From NCBI GenBank assembly GCA_019448385.1, contig JAGTXO010000092.1, positions 1-54,034 of the forward strand: a stretch of DNA of 54,034 bases. Direction: 5' to 3'. The DNA comes from Diacronema lutheri (Eukaryota; Haptophyta; Pavlovophyceae; Pavlovales; Pavlovaceae). Both the position numbers and the translations under genes were made by a program. Each line of letters begins with the position of its first letter. The first letter of the stretch is position 1. The notes beneath the pieces are model-generated. The model saw only the letters and a list, made by a program, of their open reading frames with translations, was not told the origin of the DNA and ran no database searches. Shown here piece by piece: positions 38,970-48,700 of the stretch.

Positions 38970-41900
38970 ATGACGCGCTCGACGAGCAGTCGGCGGCGTC
39001 GATGGTCCGCAAGTCGTTCAAGGACGCGATGCCGACGGGCTGATGATCTTCCGTTCAGCGTGGAGGGCCGTCGCCTCGGCTTCCGCTACGGGATGATCCT
39101 GGTCGACGGCTACTCGCGTCGGTGGCAAGTGTACGCGCTGCGCACGCTGGCGGAGAGCGAGATCGCGCTCGCGCTGCAGTGGTACGCGCAGCTGTTGGGG
39201 ACGGGGGCGATGCACATCTCCCACTGGATCCTCGGGTCGTCGTTCGGGCGACGCAGCATCCACACGGATGGCGGCACTTCGTTGATGGCCGCATCGGTCG
39301 AGCGCGCGCTGGCGCAGCTCGGCTTCTCTTCGACGGTTACCTCCGCACCCGACTCGCCGAGTTCGAATGGGGTGGCGGAGCGCGCGATTCGTTCGCTCAA
39401 GGTCCGTCTGCGCGCGCTCATGACGCGCGCGGGCGGCATACCCATGCACGACTGGCACTTTGCGGCGTGGCATGCGGTGGCATCGCGCAACAGGCTCGCC
39501 TCGCAACGTATCGCGCAGGCGGGTGAGCGCGCCGAGTGGCGGTCGCCGGAGGAGCTCTTCTTCGGCGTGTTGGCTACGTTCAAGCACCACGTGGCCTTCG
39601 GGGCCAGGTGCCGGGTGCTGCTGGTCGGGGCTCGCGCGCAGGCGCTGGGCACGCTCCGACAGCGCGCCGTGCTCGGGCGCGTCTACCTCTGGGGTGGGCA
39701 CGGCCTGCAGGTCCGAGGCGTGTTTCGTTACGTCCTCGGCTATGTCGTCCGCTGCGACGACGGTACCCTTTTGTACTCACGCGATGTGTGGGTCGACGAG
39801 ACGGACATCGTCGAGGGGGGATTCTCATCGCTTGGCGCCGCACCGCAGCGGGCTGGCGTGGGGACGAGCGATGCTGCGCGCCGCACGCGCCAGCACGATT
39901 CGCTGCCGGAGGAGGCGCCCGATGGGCGGCTGCCTGCCGACGAGGAGCACGACTGGGCCGACACGCCCGACAGTGCGCGCGAGGATGAGGACGTCGACTT
40001 CGACGCTTCCGAGAGGCCATCGCACGAGGAGCACGACAGGGCCGACACGCCCGACAGTGCGAGCGGGGATGAGGACGTCGACTTCGACGCTTCCGAGAGG
40101 CCATCGCTGAGCACCGGAGCTGCGCCGACGCGCGAGCCACCGGGGATTGCGGCTGCGCCGATGCTCGGGCTGCCGTGGTTCGGGGCCTTGCCGAGGCGCG
40201 GGGTGCCCGAGAGAGCGGCTGCGCAGACGCGCGAGCTGCCCGAGAGAGCGGCTGCGCAGACGCGCGAGCTGCCCGAGAGTGCGGCTGCGCAGACGCGCGA
40301 GCTGCCCGAGAGTGCGGCTGCGCCGACGCGCGAGCTGCCGTGGTACGGGACTTCGCCGACGCGCGAGCTGCCGTACGAGTCGCCTTCCGGCCTGATCGGC
40401 GCGGATGACGACGACGGCGTGACCTCACCTGATGGTCACGCGCAGGGCGCGGACGTGACCTCACCCCAAAGTGGTCGCGCGCTGCCGCGCGACGAGGCGG
40501 GCGTTGCTTACCCCGTGCTCAGTCCGATCGCGAAGCCGCACGAGGACGTGTCGGGCGACGAGTCGGGCGCCAACTATGACGTGCTGGACGAGTCGCAGCA
40601 GCTGCTCGACCTGTCGCACGACGTGGACCGCCGTGATCGCACTTCTCGGTCCAACCCGCAGCTGTTCCCTCGCGTCCTGGCTGCGACCTGCCTCGCTGTC
40701 TGGAAGGCGCAAGAAGTCGTCATCCCGAAGAACTACAAGCAGGCGATGCGCTCGCAGCAGGCGGAGCAGTGGCAAGCCGCCGTCCAGGAGCACCTCGCCG
40801 GGCATGAGCAGCTCGGCACCTTTGAGGAAGAGCTCGTGCCGCTCGGCACGTGGGCGCTCCCGAGCCAGTGGGTCTTTTCCCTCAAGGTCGGCTCGGACGG
40901 CAAGGTCGAGCGCTTCAAGGCGCGCTCGGTCCTGATGGGCAACTTCCAGAGGCCCGGCGTGGACTTCCAGGAGGTCTTCTCGCCGACGATCCGGCCCGAG
41001 CAAGTTCGTCTGCTCATCGCGCTCGGGGCCAAGATGCAAAAGGACAAGGCGCAGCGCATCGAGGACGCGACCATCGGCTCGTTCTCCGTCGTCACCAAGG
41101 GCGATGTCAAGGACGCGTACCTCAACTCGTCGCTCAACGAGGACGAGCGGCCGCTGCACAGTTTGCCCCAAGGATACGTGACCAAGACGGTCGCGCCGTC
41201 CGGCTACAAGGTGGTCGGGCGGAGTCTCAAGGCGCACCCAGGCCTTCGGCAGTCAGGGCGCGCGTGGCATCGGCTGCACCGATCGTCGCTGCTGGCGCTC
41301 GGCTTCGCCGAGGCGCCGTCTGCCCCGTGCATCTACGTCAAGGAGACGGCACCGGGCGAGTACCTCATCGCAGGAGGGTTCGTGGACGACCTCATCTTCC
41401 TCAATCTGACGCGCTCGGCGCGCGCGATCGAGGAGCTGGCCGCGAGCTTGCGGCCGCACTACGAGATCAAGCTGTCGGAGAGGCTCGACAAGTTCCTCGG
41501 CTCCATCTTTGAGACGTGGTCGGACGGCATTTACATGCACCTCGGACCGTACGTCACCGGGCTGCTCGAGCGCTTCGAGGCAACGACAGGACAACCGGCG
41601 CCGACGCCGGAGGTCGAGGCGCGATCGCTCGTGTCGTCAGACGACGACGACGACGAGCTGCTCTCGACGGAGAACAAGCTCATGTACCAGTCCATCACGG
41701 GAGGGCTGATGTTCGCGATGGTGACGTGCCGGCCCGATCTTGCGCACGCGGTGAACATGCTTGCGCGGCGGATGTCGAGGCCGAGGGCCGTCGACCTGCG
41801 CGCCGCACGTCGCGTGCTGCAGTACCTGCGCGGCACCGAGCACCTCGGCTTGCTCTTCAAGTACGACGAGGACGCCGAGTGCGCGACGCTGCGCGCGTTC

Positions 41901-42356
41901 GCCGACGCGGACTGGGCCAACGACCCCGTGCAGCGCAAGTCCACGACCGGCTACATCGTGTTTTTCAACGGTACGCCGATCTCGTGGCACAGCGGCTTGC
42001 AGAGCACCATCTCGCTCAGCAGCTGCGAGGCGGAGTATGTCGCATTGAGTGAGTGCTGCCGAGAGGTCGACTACCTCCGGAGCATCATCGACTTCCTCCA
42101 CCAGCCGTCGGAGTCGCCGACGGAGATCTTTGAAGACAACCAGGGGATGATCGATCTCGTCAACAACCCGGTGCACCACCGGCGCACGAAGCACGTCGAG
42201 GTCAAGTACCACTACGTGCGCGACGCGCAGGAGAAGGGTCGGATCGTTGTGAGCAAGGTGCACACCTCGCTCAACCACGCCGACATCATGACGAAGGCCA
42301 CAGACAACGCCACGTTCGCTCGCCACGTTACGAGCTTCATGGTTGCCCGCCGCTAA
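38970..42356 (+). CDS. Copia integrase (core), reverse transcriptase, RNase H
   Basis: The frame opens at 38970, but homology starts near 39042. The coding just before it (LRVWSIRAGTTDKNLLLRTM, to 39043) is in another frame, and the integrase HHCC finger is not visible. Integrase core: MILVDGYSRR (first Asp), SIHTDGGT (second Asp), SSNGVAERAIRS (Glu). A long acidic/Pro linker holds an 81-bp duplication (39946-40107) and a 30-bp repeat (about 40205-40340). RT: NYKQAMRSQQAEQW, WVFSLKVGSDGKVERFKAR, KGDVKDAYLNS, and FVDDLIF as the catalytic box. RNase H: AFADADWANDP, SLSSCEAEYVALSE. The frame is open to TAA at 42356. Confidence 0.85.
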   Translation: MTRSTSSRRRRWSASRSRTRCRRADDLPFSVEGRRLGFRYGMILVDGYSRRWQVYALRTLAESEIALALQWYAQLLGTGAMHISHWILGSSFGRRSIHTDGGTSLMAASVERALAQLGFSSTVTSAPDSPSSNGVAERAIRSLKVRLRALMTRAGGIPMHDWHFAAWHAVASRNRLASQRIAQAGERAEWRSPEELFFGVLATFKHHVAFGARCRVLLVGARAQALGTLRQRAVLGRVYLWGGHGLQVRGVFRYVLGYVVRCDDGTLLYSRDVWVDETDIVEGGFSSLGAAPQRAGVGTSDAARRTRQHDSLPEEAPDGRLPADEEHDWADTPDSAREDEDVDFDASERPSHEEHDRADTPDSASGDEDVDFDASERPSLSTGAAPTREPPGIAAAPMLGLPWFGALPRRGVPERAAAQTRELPERAAAQTRELPESAAAQTRELPESAAAPTRELPWYGTSPTRELPYESPSGLIGADDDDGVTSPDGHAQGADVTSPQSGRALPRDEAGVAYPVLSPIAKPHEDVSGDESGANYDVLDESQQLLDLSHDVDRRDRTSRSNPQLFPRVLAATCLAVWKAQEVVIPKNYKQAMRSQQAEQWQAAVQEHLAGHEQLGTFEEELVPLGTWALPSQWVFSLKVGSDGKVERFKARSVLMGNFQRPGVDFQEVFSPTIRPEQVRLLIALGAKMQKDKAQRIEDATIGSFSVVTKGDVKDAYLNSSLNEDERPLHSLPQGYVTKTVAPSGYKVVGRSLKAHPGLRQSGRAWHRLHRSSLLALGFAEAPSAPCIYVKETAPGEYLIAGGFVDDLIFLNLTRSARAIEELAASLRPHYEIKLSERLDKFLGSIFETWSDGIYMHLGPYVTGLLERFEATTGQPAPTPEVEARSLVSSDDDDDELLSTENKLMYQSITGGLMFAMVTCRPDLAHAVNMLARRMSRPRAVDLRAARRVLQYLRGTEHLGLLFKYDEDAECATLRAFADADWANDPVQRKSTTGYIVFFNGTPISWHSGLQSTISLSSCEAEYVALSECCREVDYLRSIIDFLHQPSESPTEIFEDNQGMIDLVNNPVHHRRTKHVEVKYHYVRDAQEKGRIVVSKVHTSLNHADIMTKATDNATFARHVTSFMVARR

Positions 42357-42398
42357 GTGCGTTCTGCGCGCGCGCGCGCCGCACGCACGGTGCGCGTC

Positions 42399-42407
42399 GA
42401 GGGGGGG
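42399..42407 (+). other. Polypurine tract of the Copia element
   Basis: GAGGGGGGG directly before the 3' LTR, the expected primer site for plus-strand synthesis. Confidence 0.75.
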
Positions 42408-42680
42408 TGTTGGCATTGTGTCTGTGCTGCATGTGTGAGTGTGACTGCATGTCCGTGTGACACGCATGGCGGATGCCCGTCGGCGCATCCCATTGGTGGT
42501 CGGCGAAACGATTCGCCGGGCTTACTTGGCGATTCGGTGTCTTAACGAAGACGGAGAGAAACGAAGACCGCGCTCGGCCAGGCCGAGCACTAGGTGGCGC
42601 TCGACTCGCCTGGTCCGCCCATCGGGGACAGGGAGTCGGAGTGAGCTACTGCGTCGACAAGTTGATCGGGAAGTCTAGCA
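42408..42680 (+). repeat. 3' LTR of the Copia element
   Basis: 273 bp, apparently identical to 37828-38100. Confidence 0.9.
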
Positions 42681-44581
42681 ATTTCCCTATGCAGTCTTTC
42701 TGGACTCGTATACGATTAAGTCCAGAAACGATCCTAATAAGGTATGGAACCCGACAAAGTGGCGTGTACGCGGCTCGTTGGACGGAACGACATGGACCGA
42801 TCTGGAAGAACCTCGTATAGAGACCACGTGGACTCACAACACGAGCAAAACATTTGATGAAGGTATCACAAAATCAGTGTCATATCGTCATTTTATGCTC
42901 TATATCGAGACGTCTAGACAATCGGTAACAAGACCCGAAAGTGGGCCCGTGGCTATCGGTGAGTGGTACCTCAACGTGCGCCTCCCCTCTACTCCTCTTA
43001 AACCCGTACTGACTGGTATACCACCAACTGCCTCTGGAATAGAGGTGTATGAGCAGTTCTCCGTGCTGTCAGACACGGTTTTGGAGAACCCGAAATTCAC
43101 CTCCGCTTCCACGGTCGATTTCAGCGAGTACCCGGGATGGCCGATGAGCAATTTCACCGACCCCGGTGTGGAATCGGCTATGATGGCCATTGGTCGTGTT
43201 GTCGAAACAGAAATTCCCTCGGGCGGTTTTGACGCGGCCTTCAACAAGTCAACGGATACCACCAGCGACATGGTCCGAGCGCGGGGGTCATAACGTTGCG
43301 CAACGTACCGTCAGCCGCTTCGTGATCGAGTACTCCAACGACCTGGCCACACCAGCAGCAGATCGTCAATGGTTGCTGCTTGAAGAGTTCTCCCTTTCCC
43401 AAACCCAGAGCCAGAGTATTTCCGTACTCGAATTCGAACCACCTAAAAAGCTCTCTATATCCGATGATATTCTCACGGCATCCGCAAGCCAAGACACATA
43501 CTACTCGTTCTCGACGTCGGCCCAGGCCAACCAACGGGTGGCTCGGTCGTTCCGATTCCGCCACCTGCAGACCGCGGGTAATCAGCTGGCCCAAATCGGC
43601 GAGCTCAAGTTCTTCACCAAACTAGCTGTAGCACCCGTGATGTCGCCTACACAGTCGGTAAGGTACCCCATCGGTTCGGCAGCAGTGGGTAAGACCGGGC
43701 TGCTCATCGACGCGCATGTCCAAGCCTCGGGTACCGGCGTGATCATGGGCGTGCGGGCTTCTCCATACTCGACCGATGCGGTATGGCGGTTAGAGCGGCT
43801 CGAGGATGGCCATCTCAAGCTCGTTGTCGGTCCGGCGGTGACCACCACAACCACGAGCCCCGTCGACCTCGGCACGATGAAGCGGGTGACGTTGGACATC
43901 TTCCACGTCGAGGGTCGCTCCTTTTTGCAGATCTTCGTTGATGGCGTACGTTTCACGGAGAGCGCGTGGGTTGACGGGAATGTTGACGCGCTTCCCGACA
44001 CTGCGTCGCTCGTGCTCGGCGGTGTGCCGGGTGTCACAGGTGTGGTGGAGCGCGTCGTCGTGCGGACAGATCACTCTCGAGTTCAGGTAGACCACGACGG
44101 GCCGCTTGCAAGCAAGATACGAAGCGTGTACTACGATGAGTTGTCGAATTGGGTGTATGAGCGTTTGCAAACGGTTCAGGCCGCGCTCGAAGGGCTCTCA
44201 GCGACAGTGGCCGCCCGGCCTATTCACTCATTTGCTTCATTCGCATTCACGAGCGGGCAAGTCGATAACACTACCCTGAAGCATATTCTGGTTCTCACGT
44301 TCTCACCCGCGTTCCCCACTGCTTCACGGCCAGTATTTTCGTACACAACCGCGCCGTGGTTTTCGGGGCTCCTTCGTGATCGCGAGATGCGGCTGTTGCG
44401 GCACGACACAACGAGCGCTACATTCGCATTGGTCACACCCAGCCCCTTCCAGGTCATGTCGATGACGGCCGAAAGTGATACCTACACGCTGCACCTAACG
44501 GTTACCGACGGTGTGACGGGTCGTGTGATGCTCGCGCAGAGGTTCAAAATCGATTTTGATAATCAGATGGTGTCCGTGTGA
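42681..44581 (+). pseudogene. Fibre/adhesin gene, 3' part, with a frameshift
   Basis: After the duplication ATTTC the discoidin domain cut at 37827 continues in the frame it had on the left (KWRVRGSLDGTTWTDLEE; HFMLYIETSRQS). A one-base shift lies near 43270 (around GACATGGTCC), where the domain passes from the frame of 42778-43293 to that of 43190-44581. The second LamG-like domain (TGLLIDAHVQASGTGVIMGV) follows. The C terminus is unique: a short coiled helix (WVYERLQTVQAALEGLSATV) and a beta-rich end, as in trimeric fibre heads. The shift may be real decay or a sequencing error. Confidence 0.75.
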
Positions 44582-44615
44582 CCACTAGCGGCAGGTGATC
44601 ACGGACGCGGCGCGG

Positions 44616-44623
44616 ATTAAAAA
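44616..44623 (+). promoter_or_regulatory. ATTAAAAA element before the 28-residue peptide gene
   Basis: It lies 22 bp upstream of the ATG at 44645 and matches the element before the capsid and GIY-YIG genes. Confidence 0.45.
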
Positions 44624-44644
44624 GCCGTGTATCAAACCCCAACG

Positions 44645-44731
44645 ATGGTCGAGCTCGCGTTCGTTGCTTCTAGCGTCGCACTGATCGGAGCCTTGCTCGG
44701 CTGGCTCGCACGTATCTATCCGGCGGCCTAA
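44645..44731 (+). CDS. 28-residue single-span membrane peptide
   Basis: A short frame, MVELAFVASSVALIGALLGW then LARIYPAA, forms one hydrophobic span with a short basic tail. It is preceded by an ATTAAAAA element and ends 3 bp into the convergent zinc-ribbon gene. Such tiny membrane peptides in viruses can be virion membrane or holin-like components. Support rests only on composition, promoter element and the tight fit between neighbours. Confidence 0.4.
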   Translation: MVELAFVASSVALIGALLGWLARIYPAA

Positions 44732-45027
44732 GCCGCGCTGGCACGCCCGGCCCGATGGCTGACCAGCATATCATTCAGCTCCTTGCCCTCCCGTCGGAGG
44801 CGCATCGTCTCCTGCCGGGCTCGAACGCCTAGACGAGTGCACACCACGCAGTTGCGGGTGCGGAACACATGCTTGTCACTCCAGTGCCGGCGGTAGGCCA
44901 TCTCCTGCGCGGGCACCTCGCGCTTGCACGTGTGGCACGTGCAGATCTCGTTGTCATCGGCGATAAGGATGCGAGGCATCGTGGCTGACCATGGTCTGCG
45001 CTTTCTTTCGTCGCCGAATGGACGCAC
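44728..45027 (-). CDS. Zinc-ribbon protein, paralogue 1
   Basis: 99 aa from 45027, or 83 aa from the ATG at 44979 (MPRILIADDN). Two CxxC pairs (CHTC, CVVC) are spaced 27 residues apart with a RHW between, then VRARQETMRLRREGKEL. The same layout recurs in the gene at 45388-45702 (CRTC, CNEC, VRARQE). A TTAAAATG element lies upstream on this strand (45063-45057). These could be DNA- or RNA-binding regulators, for instance of late transcription. I do not know the family. Confidence 0.6.
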   Translation of the reverse strand: MRPFGDERKRRPWSATMPRILIADDNEICTCHTCKREVPAQEMAYRRHWSDKHVFRTRNCVVCTRLGVRARQETMRLRREGKELNDMLVSHRAGRASAA

Positions 45028-45099
45028 CTCCCGAACGCGCGCGCGCGCGCGCGTTCATTTTAACGCGACAAAAACCTGGGCCGCTGGACACGAGAGACG

Positions 45100-45396
45100 A
45101 TGTGCCTCAACGCCGATGTGCAGCCTCATTTCTTGCTACTTGGCTATGAGGTGTTGTGGGGTGTCAAGAAGCACTCCGATCACTGCTACATCGGCCAGTG
45201 CAAACGCCTTGACGATGGTCTCCGGTACGATCTGGTCGTGAGCCGCACCGGCATCTCAATCAAGAAGGACCTCGCGCAGGTCGCACGCGTGCCCATTCCG
45301 CCCGCCATGCGCGATGCGTTCTGGCCGACCGAGGCGGTGGCGCGCAAGGGGTGCCGCATCTGCTGCGATGACGACTGGGAGCAGGGTCTAGCTTAG
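45100..45396 (+). CDS. Small Cys-rich protein of unknown function
   Basis: 98 aa (MCLNADVQPHFLLLGYEVLW). The N-terminal half is beta-like, the C terminus ends CRICCDDDWEQGLA. It sits between the two zinc-ribbon genes, divergent from one and overlapping the end of the other by 9 bp; this tight packing supports a real gene. No motif is recognised. Confidence 0.5.
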   Translation: MCLNADVQPHFLLLGYEVLWGVKKHSDHCYIGQCKRLDDGLRYDLVVSRTGISIKKDLAQVARVPIPPAMRDAFWPTEAVARKGCRICCDDDWEQGLA

Positions 45397-45702
45397 GTCG
45401 AGCTTCTCATTCTCGACCAGCTCGATCTCCCCTCGTGCCACCTGTTGGGCGAGCGCCCGCGCCGCAAAGTGCCGCTCCTGGCGAGCACGCACCATCCGCT
45501 TCACGCACTCGTTGCAGTTTTGCGTTAAGTACACATTGCCCGAGCGGTGGTGGCGCCGGCAACACATGTCGTTCACATCGACGGTGCGCTCACAGGTCCG
45601 GCACGTTCGCTGCGGCATTCCGAGCACGGCGCACGGTTCGATCATCAGGCGTGGGGCGCGCGAAGGCATGGTAGGACCGGTTGGTTGACCATCGGAACGC
45701 AT
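45388..45702 (-). CDS. Zinc-ribbon protein, paralogue 2
   Basis: 104 aa from 45702, or 93 aa from the ATG at 45669 (MPSRAPRLMIEPC), which is preferred because the first ATG lies in a TTAAAATG element. Cys pairs CRTC and CNEC with RRHH between, then RMVRARQERHFAARALAQ. It is a clear paralogue of 44728-45027, implying a tandem duplication with later insertion or retention of the 45100 gene between them. Confidence 0.6.
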   Translation of the reverse strand: MRSDGQPTGPTMPSRAPRLMIEPCAVLGMPQRTCRTCERTVDVNDMCCRRHHRSGNVYLTQNCNECVKRMVRARQERHFAARALAQQVARGEIELVENEKLDLS

Positions 45703-45707
45703 TTTAA
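45700..45707 (-). promoter_or_regulatory. TTAAAATG element before zinc-ribbon paralogue 2
   Basis: CATTTTAA on the plus strand, i.e. TTAAAATG reading toward the gene, about 33 bp before the preferred start. It is the shorter form of the virion-gene element. Confidence 0.45.
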
Positions 45708-45788
45708 GACGCGCCGTTTAAACGCGCGTCGCGTCGCGCGACGTGCGTACCGTGCGGGCGACTCTCCATTTTCGGGCGAACCCACCGG

Positions 45789-48700
45789 TCACTCCGAGTC
45801 CACCTCCATGGCGTTCGAGCCGGCGCGCGAAGCATCCGCAACGGCCTGGGCGCGGTAGTGCCCGTGCGCCAACGCGTGGATGCCGTCGGGAAGCAGCACG
45901 CACTTGTCGTCGTAGCGAGTCAATGCGATGCGGGCCTTCTGCCGGAGGAAGATGCGGTGGTCGCGGTCCGAGTCGAGCGAGTGTGACACCACGCGCACCT
46001 TCTCACCCTGGAACAGCACGCGCTTGTAGTGGTCCATCTGAAAGTGCGCCTTGGCAATCCGCTTCGGCGCGCCCTTGCACACAAACTTCGCAGACTCGTC
46101 ATCAGCGAGCTTGTACGCATAGGCCTTGGCGCGGCACCCAAAGAACGACTGGATCAGTCGACCGCTCGTCTCGTCGGTGAGGTAGCCGAGCTGCTTGCGG
46201 TGCGATGCGTCGTAAAGCGGGTCGTCGGGCGACAAATCGCTCAGGTCGAGCCATGACGAGCCGAGCGAACGCATGGCGGTCTGATACTCCTCGATCGAGT
46301 CGACGTGCATCTGGACCATGACGCTGTCCGTGTCCGTCATGAGCAGCTCGGACCGAGGGAATGCCGCTTTGAGCCCGCCGTAGTAGAAGCTCGTCATCAT
46401 CGCCTTGGAGAGATCGAGAACCGCTTGGCCGACAAACACGGGCTTGTTCAACTCAGTCTCGTGCGGCTGGAAAAAGGCCATAGCGAAATCGTCGTCGAGC
46501 TGTCGCATGCCTAGGAAGCCGGGCGCGTTGATGCGCCGCTTGATCATCGATCGGCGCGTCGTATAAATCGTCTTCGTGTGCTTGGACACGTCCTCCATGG
46601 TCTTTCCAAAGGGAGCGTTCATCATGAGCTTGAAGAAGGAGCGTGCAAACTCGCTCTTCGCCTCAGCGCGTTTGGCCGCCATGAGCTCGATGTAGGGGCG
46701 CATCCACGGCGTCTGCTTGTACGTCATGACCCGATGCAGCTTGGTCACGCGCACGCCGAGCGAGCAGTAGAGTTTGAGCGCCGAGATGTGCACGATGTAC
46801 TTCGTGATGTCGCCCAGCTGGCTCATGAGCTTGTATCCGGGCGTGCGCGTGCTCCGACCCTTGTCGTCCGTGGGCACCTGCGACGCGGACAGCTGCTCGT
46901 CTGCGACCATCATCCTGCAGGGCGCCGGTGGGAAATCGTTGAGACGATCGTGCGTCTCGAGCGGGAAGTGCAGATCGACCTCGAGCACTGCGCCGCGCTC
47001 CGTCATGAACTCTTCCGACGGCTGCCCACCGCGCGTCATGAAGCCGCCGTACATCGGGTCGTTGACGTACCGCATGGCCGCCGCCTCGTCTCCCTCACCG
47101 ATGTTCACCTCGTCAAAGCAGTCGATCGGCAAGTGTTGCGACATGACGCTCGGGTACATACTCGTAAAGTCCATGTACTGGATGCGCGAAATGGGCTTGC
47201 CCGGATCGAACTCCGCCGACCCTGGGAAGTTGGACTCTGCAGCCCTCTTGCGCACCATGCTCACACCGCCGCGGATGCCCATCTGAAACCAGCGGTACCA
47301 TCCCATGTTGCTAATGAGCCGAACGCGCGCCCCTGTGATGCGCATCATCGTCGTGTTTGCAAAACTGGGGAGGCCGACAAAGTGGAACGGGTCGATGCCA
47401 GCCAGCCCGATAGCCAGCGAGCAGAATGAGGCCAACACGTCGGCCAGGGCCTCGACATCGACGCGCAGGTAGAGCTTCACCATCTCCCCGATCGTGCGCA
47501 CGCCGAGCTCCGCGCACGTCTCCTTCAACCGCGCGATGTACTCGTCGGGCTTGTACCCCACCGGCCCACGTGTGCTGGAGGTTACCTTACCGGTATCCTC
47601 GTCGATCGTCTCGATCCAACCGTGCTCGAGCGTGGCGTGGAAGTCCTCGCGGCAAAGCGTCTCGACCGACTCGTCGCGGCGAGCGTACCACTGCGACTCG
47701 TACGGAAAGGGGAGCTTGCGGCGCAGCAGCTCGAACCGACGTCCCGGACCGTCGCCCTCCGCGGCGAACTCGCGGAGGAAGTGCTTGTCCGCGTCGGGCA
47801 CATCGTCTAAGAGGGTCTCGAGGCGCCCCTGGAGAAAAGCGCACGAATCGAGGAACTTGAAACGACCAATCTCGAGCGACTTGAACTTCATCGTGTTCAC
47901 GTGCAGCGACGAGATCTTGTTCTCCGCCAGTGCTCGGATCTCCGGGTCGGCCAGCGCTTGGTGTATGATGTGACCGTCGTAACCGGTCATGTTGTGGAAC
48001 AGCACGGGGATCTTCACCGGGACCTTGCGCTTCAGGTTGCAGTACGAGTGCGCCGCGCCCATGTACTTGCCGGTGTAGTGGCAATGATCGAACGCTTTCG
48101 CCCACTTGAGCTTATCCTTCCTAACGCGGTCACTCTCGGCATAGTCGTCGTCGTCGTCGTCGTCATCCTCCGAATCCGAGCCCAGGTCAACCCCGTCGTC
48201 CGGCCGCTCGCCGAGTTTCTTGTTGCAGCACCAGCACATCGTCGCCTCGGCGTACGCGTCTTGCACCTCCTGGCAGTACGTCTCGATGGGTGGCAACTCT
48301 TCAAACTTCGGCTCTGGGATCGTCACTCGCTCGAAGAGCATTCGCAAAAAGGCCTTGTGCGCGTCCGGACCTAGGTGCTCCCAGTAGAAGCTCTCTCCGT
48401 GCGGTGAGACGATGCGTGCCCCTGCCGCGAAGCACGTCTGCTCGAGCTTGACATCGTTTTCAAACTCGGCGTTCTCCCGCTCCACCTGCACCGCCTCGAA
48501 ATCTGCCGACACATAAACGGGGTGGGGGCACAGCGTCTTGTACTCTTCGAACCTGCTGTACACCTTATCGGGCATCTTGTACTTGCGCTCGCCGGGCTCG
48601 GGATGACCGTTGCACTTGGCAACGTGCGCCTTGTATGCTGAGTCGCCGTTGTTGTTGAAGAACCCCTTCATGCAGCAGAGGCAGACGCTTTTCGAGTGGT

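Larger units (their letters stand above)
37828..42680 (+). mobile_element. Copia (Ty1) LTR retrotransposon, 4,853 bp
   Basis: Both LTRs are 273 bp, start TGTTGG, end AGTCTAGCA, and appear identical, flanked by the 5-bp duplication ATTTC. A polypurine tract (GAGGGGGGG, 42399-42407) precedes the 3' LTR. No familiar tRNA primer site follows the 5' LTR. Gene order is protease, integrase, RT, RNase H, which makes it Copia rather than Gypsy. The GC-rich composition matches the host. Sequence-identical LTRs imply a recent insertion into the viral fibre gene. Gag with its zinc knuckle is missing. Confidence 0.92.

Noticed and set aside
38970-42356. Integrase and RT as viral genes of the PLV
   Set aside because: They lie between LTRs with their own target duplication and have Copia gene order, so they belong to the nested retrotransposon.
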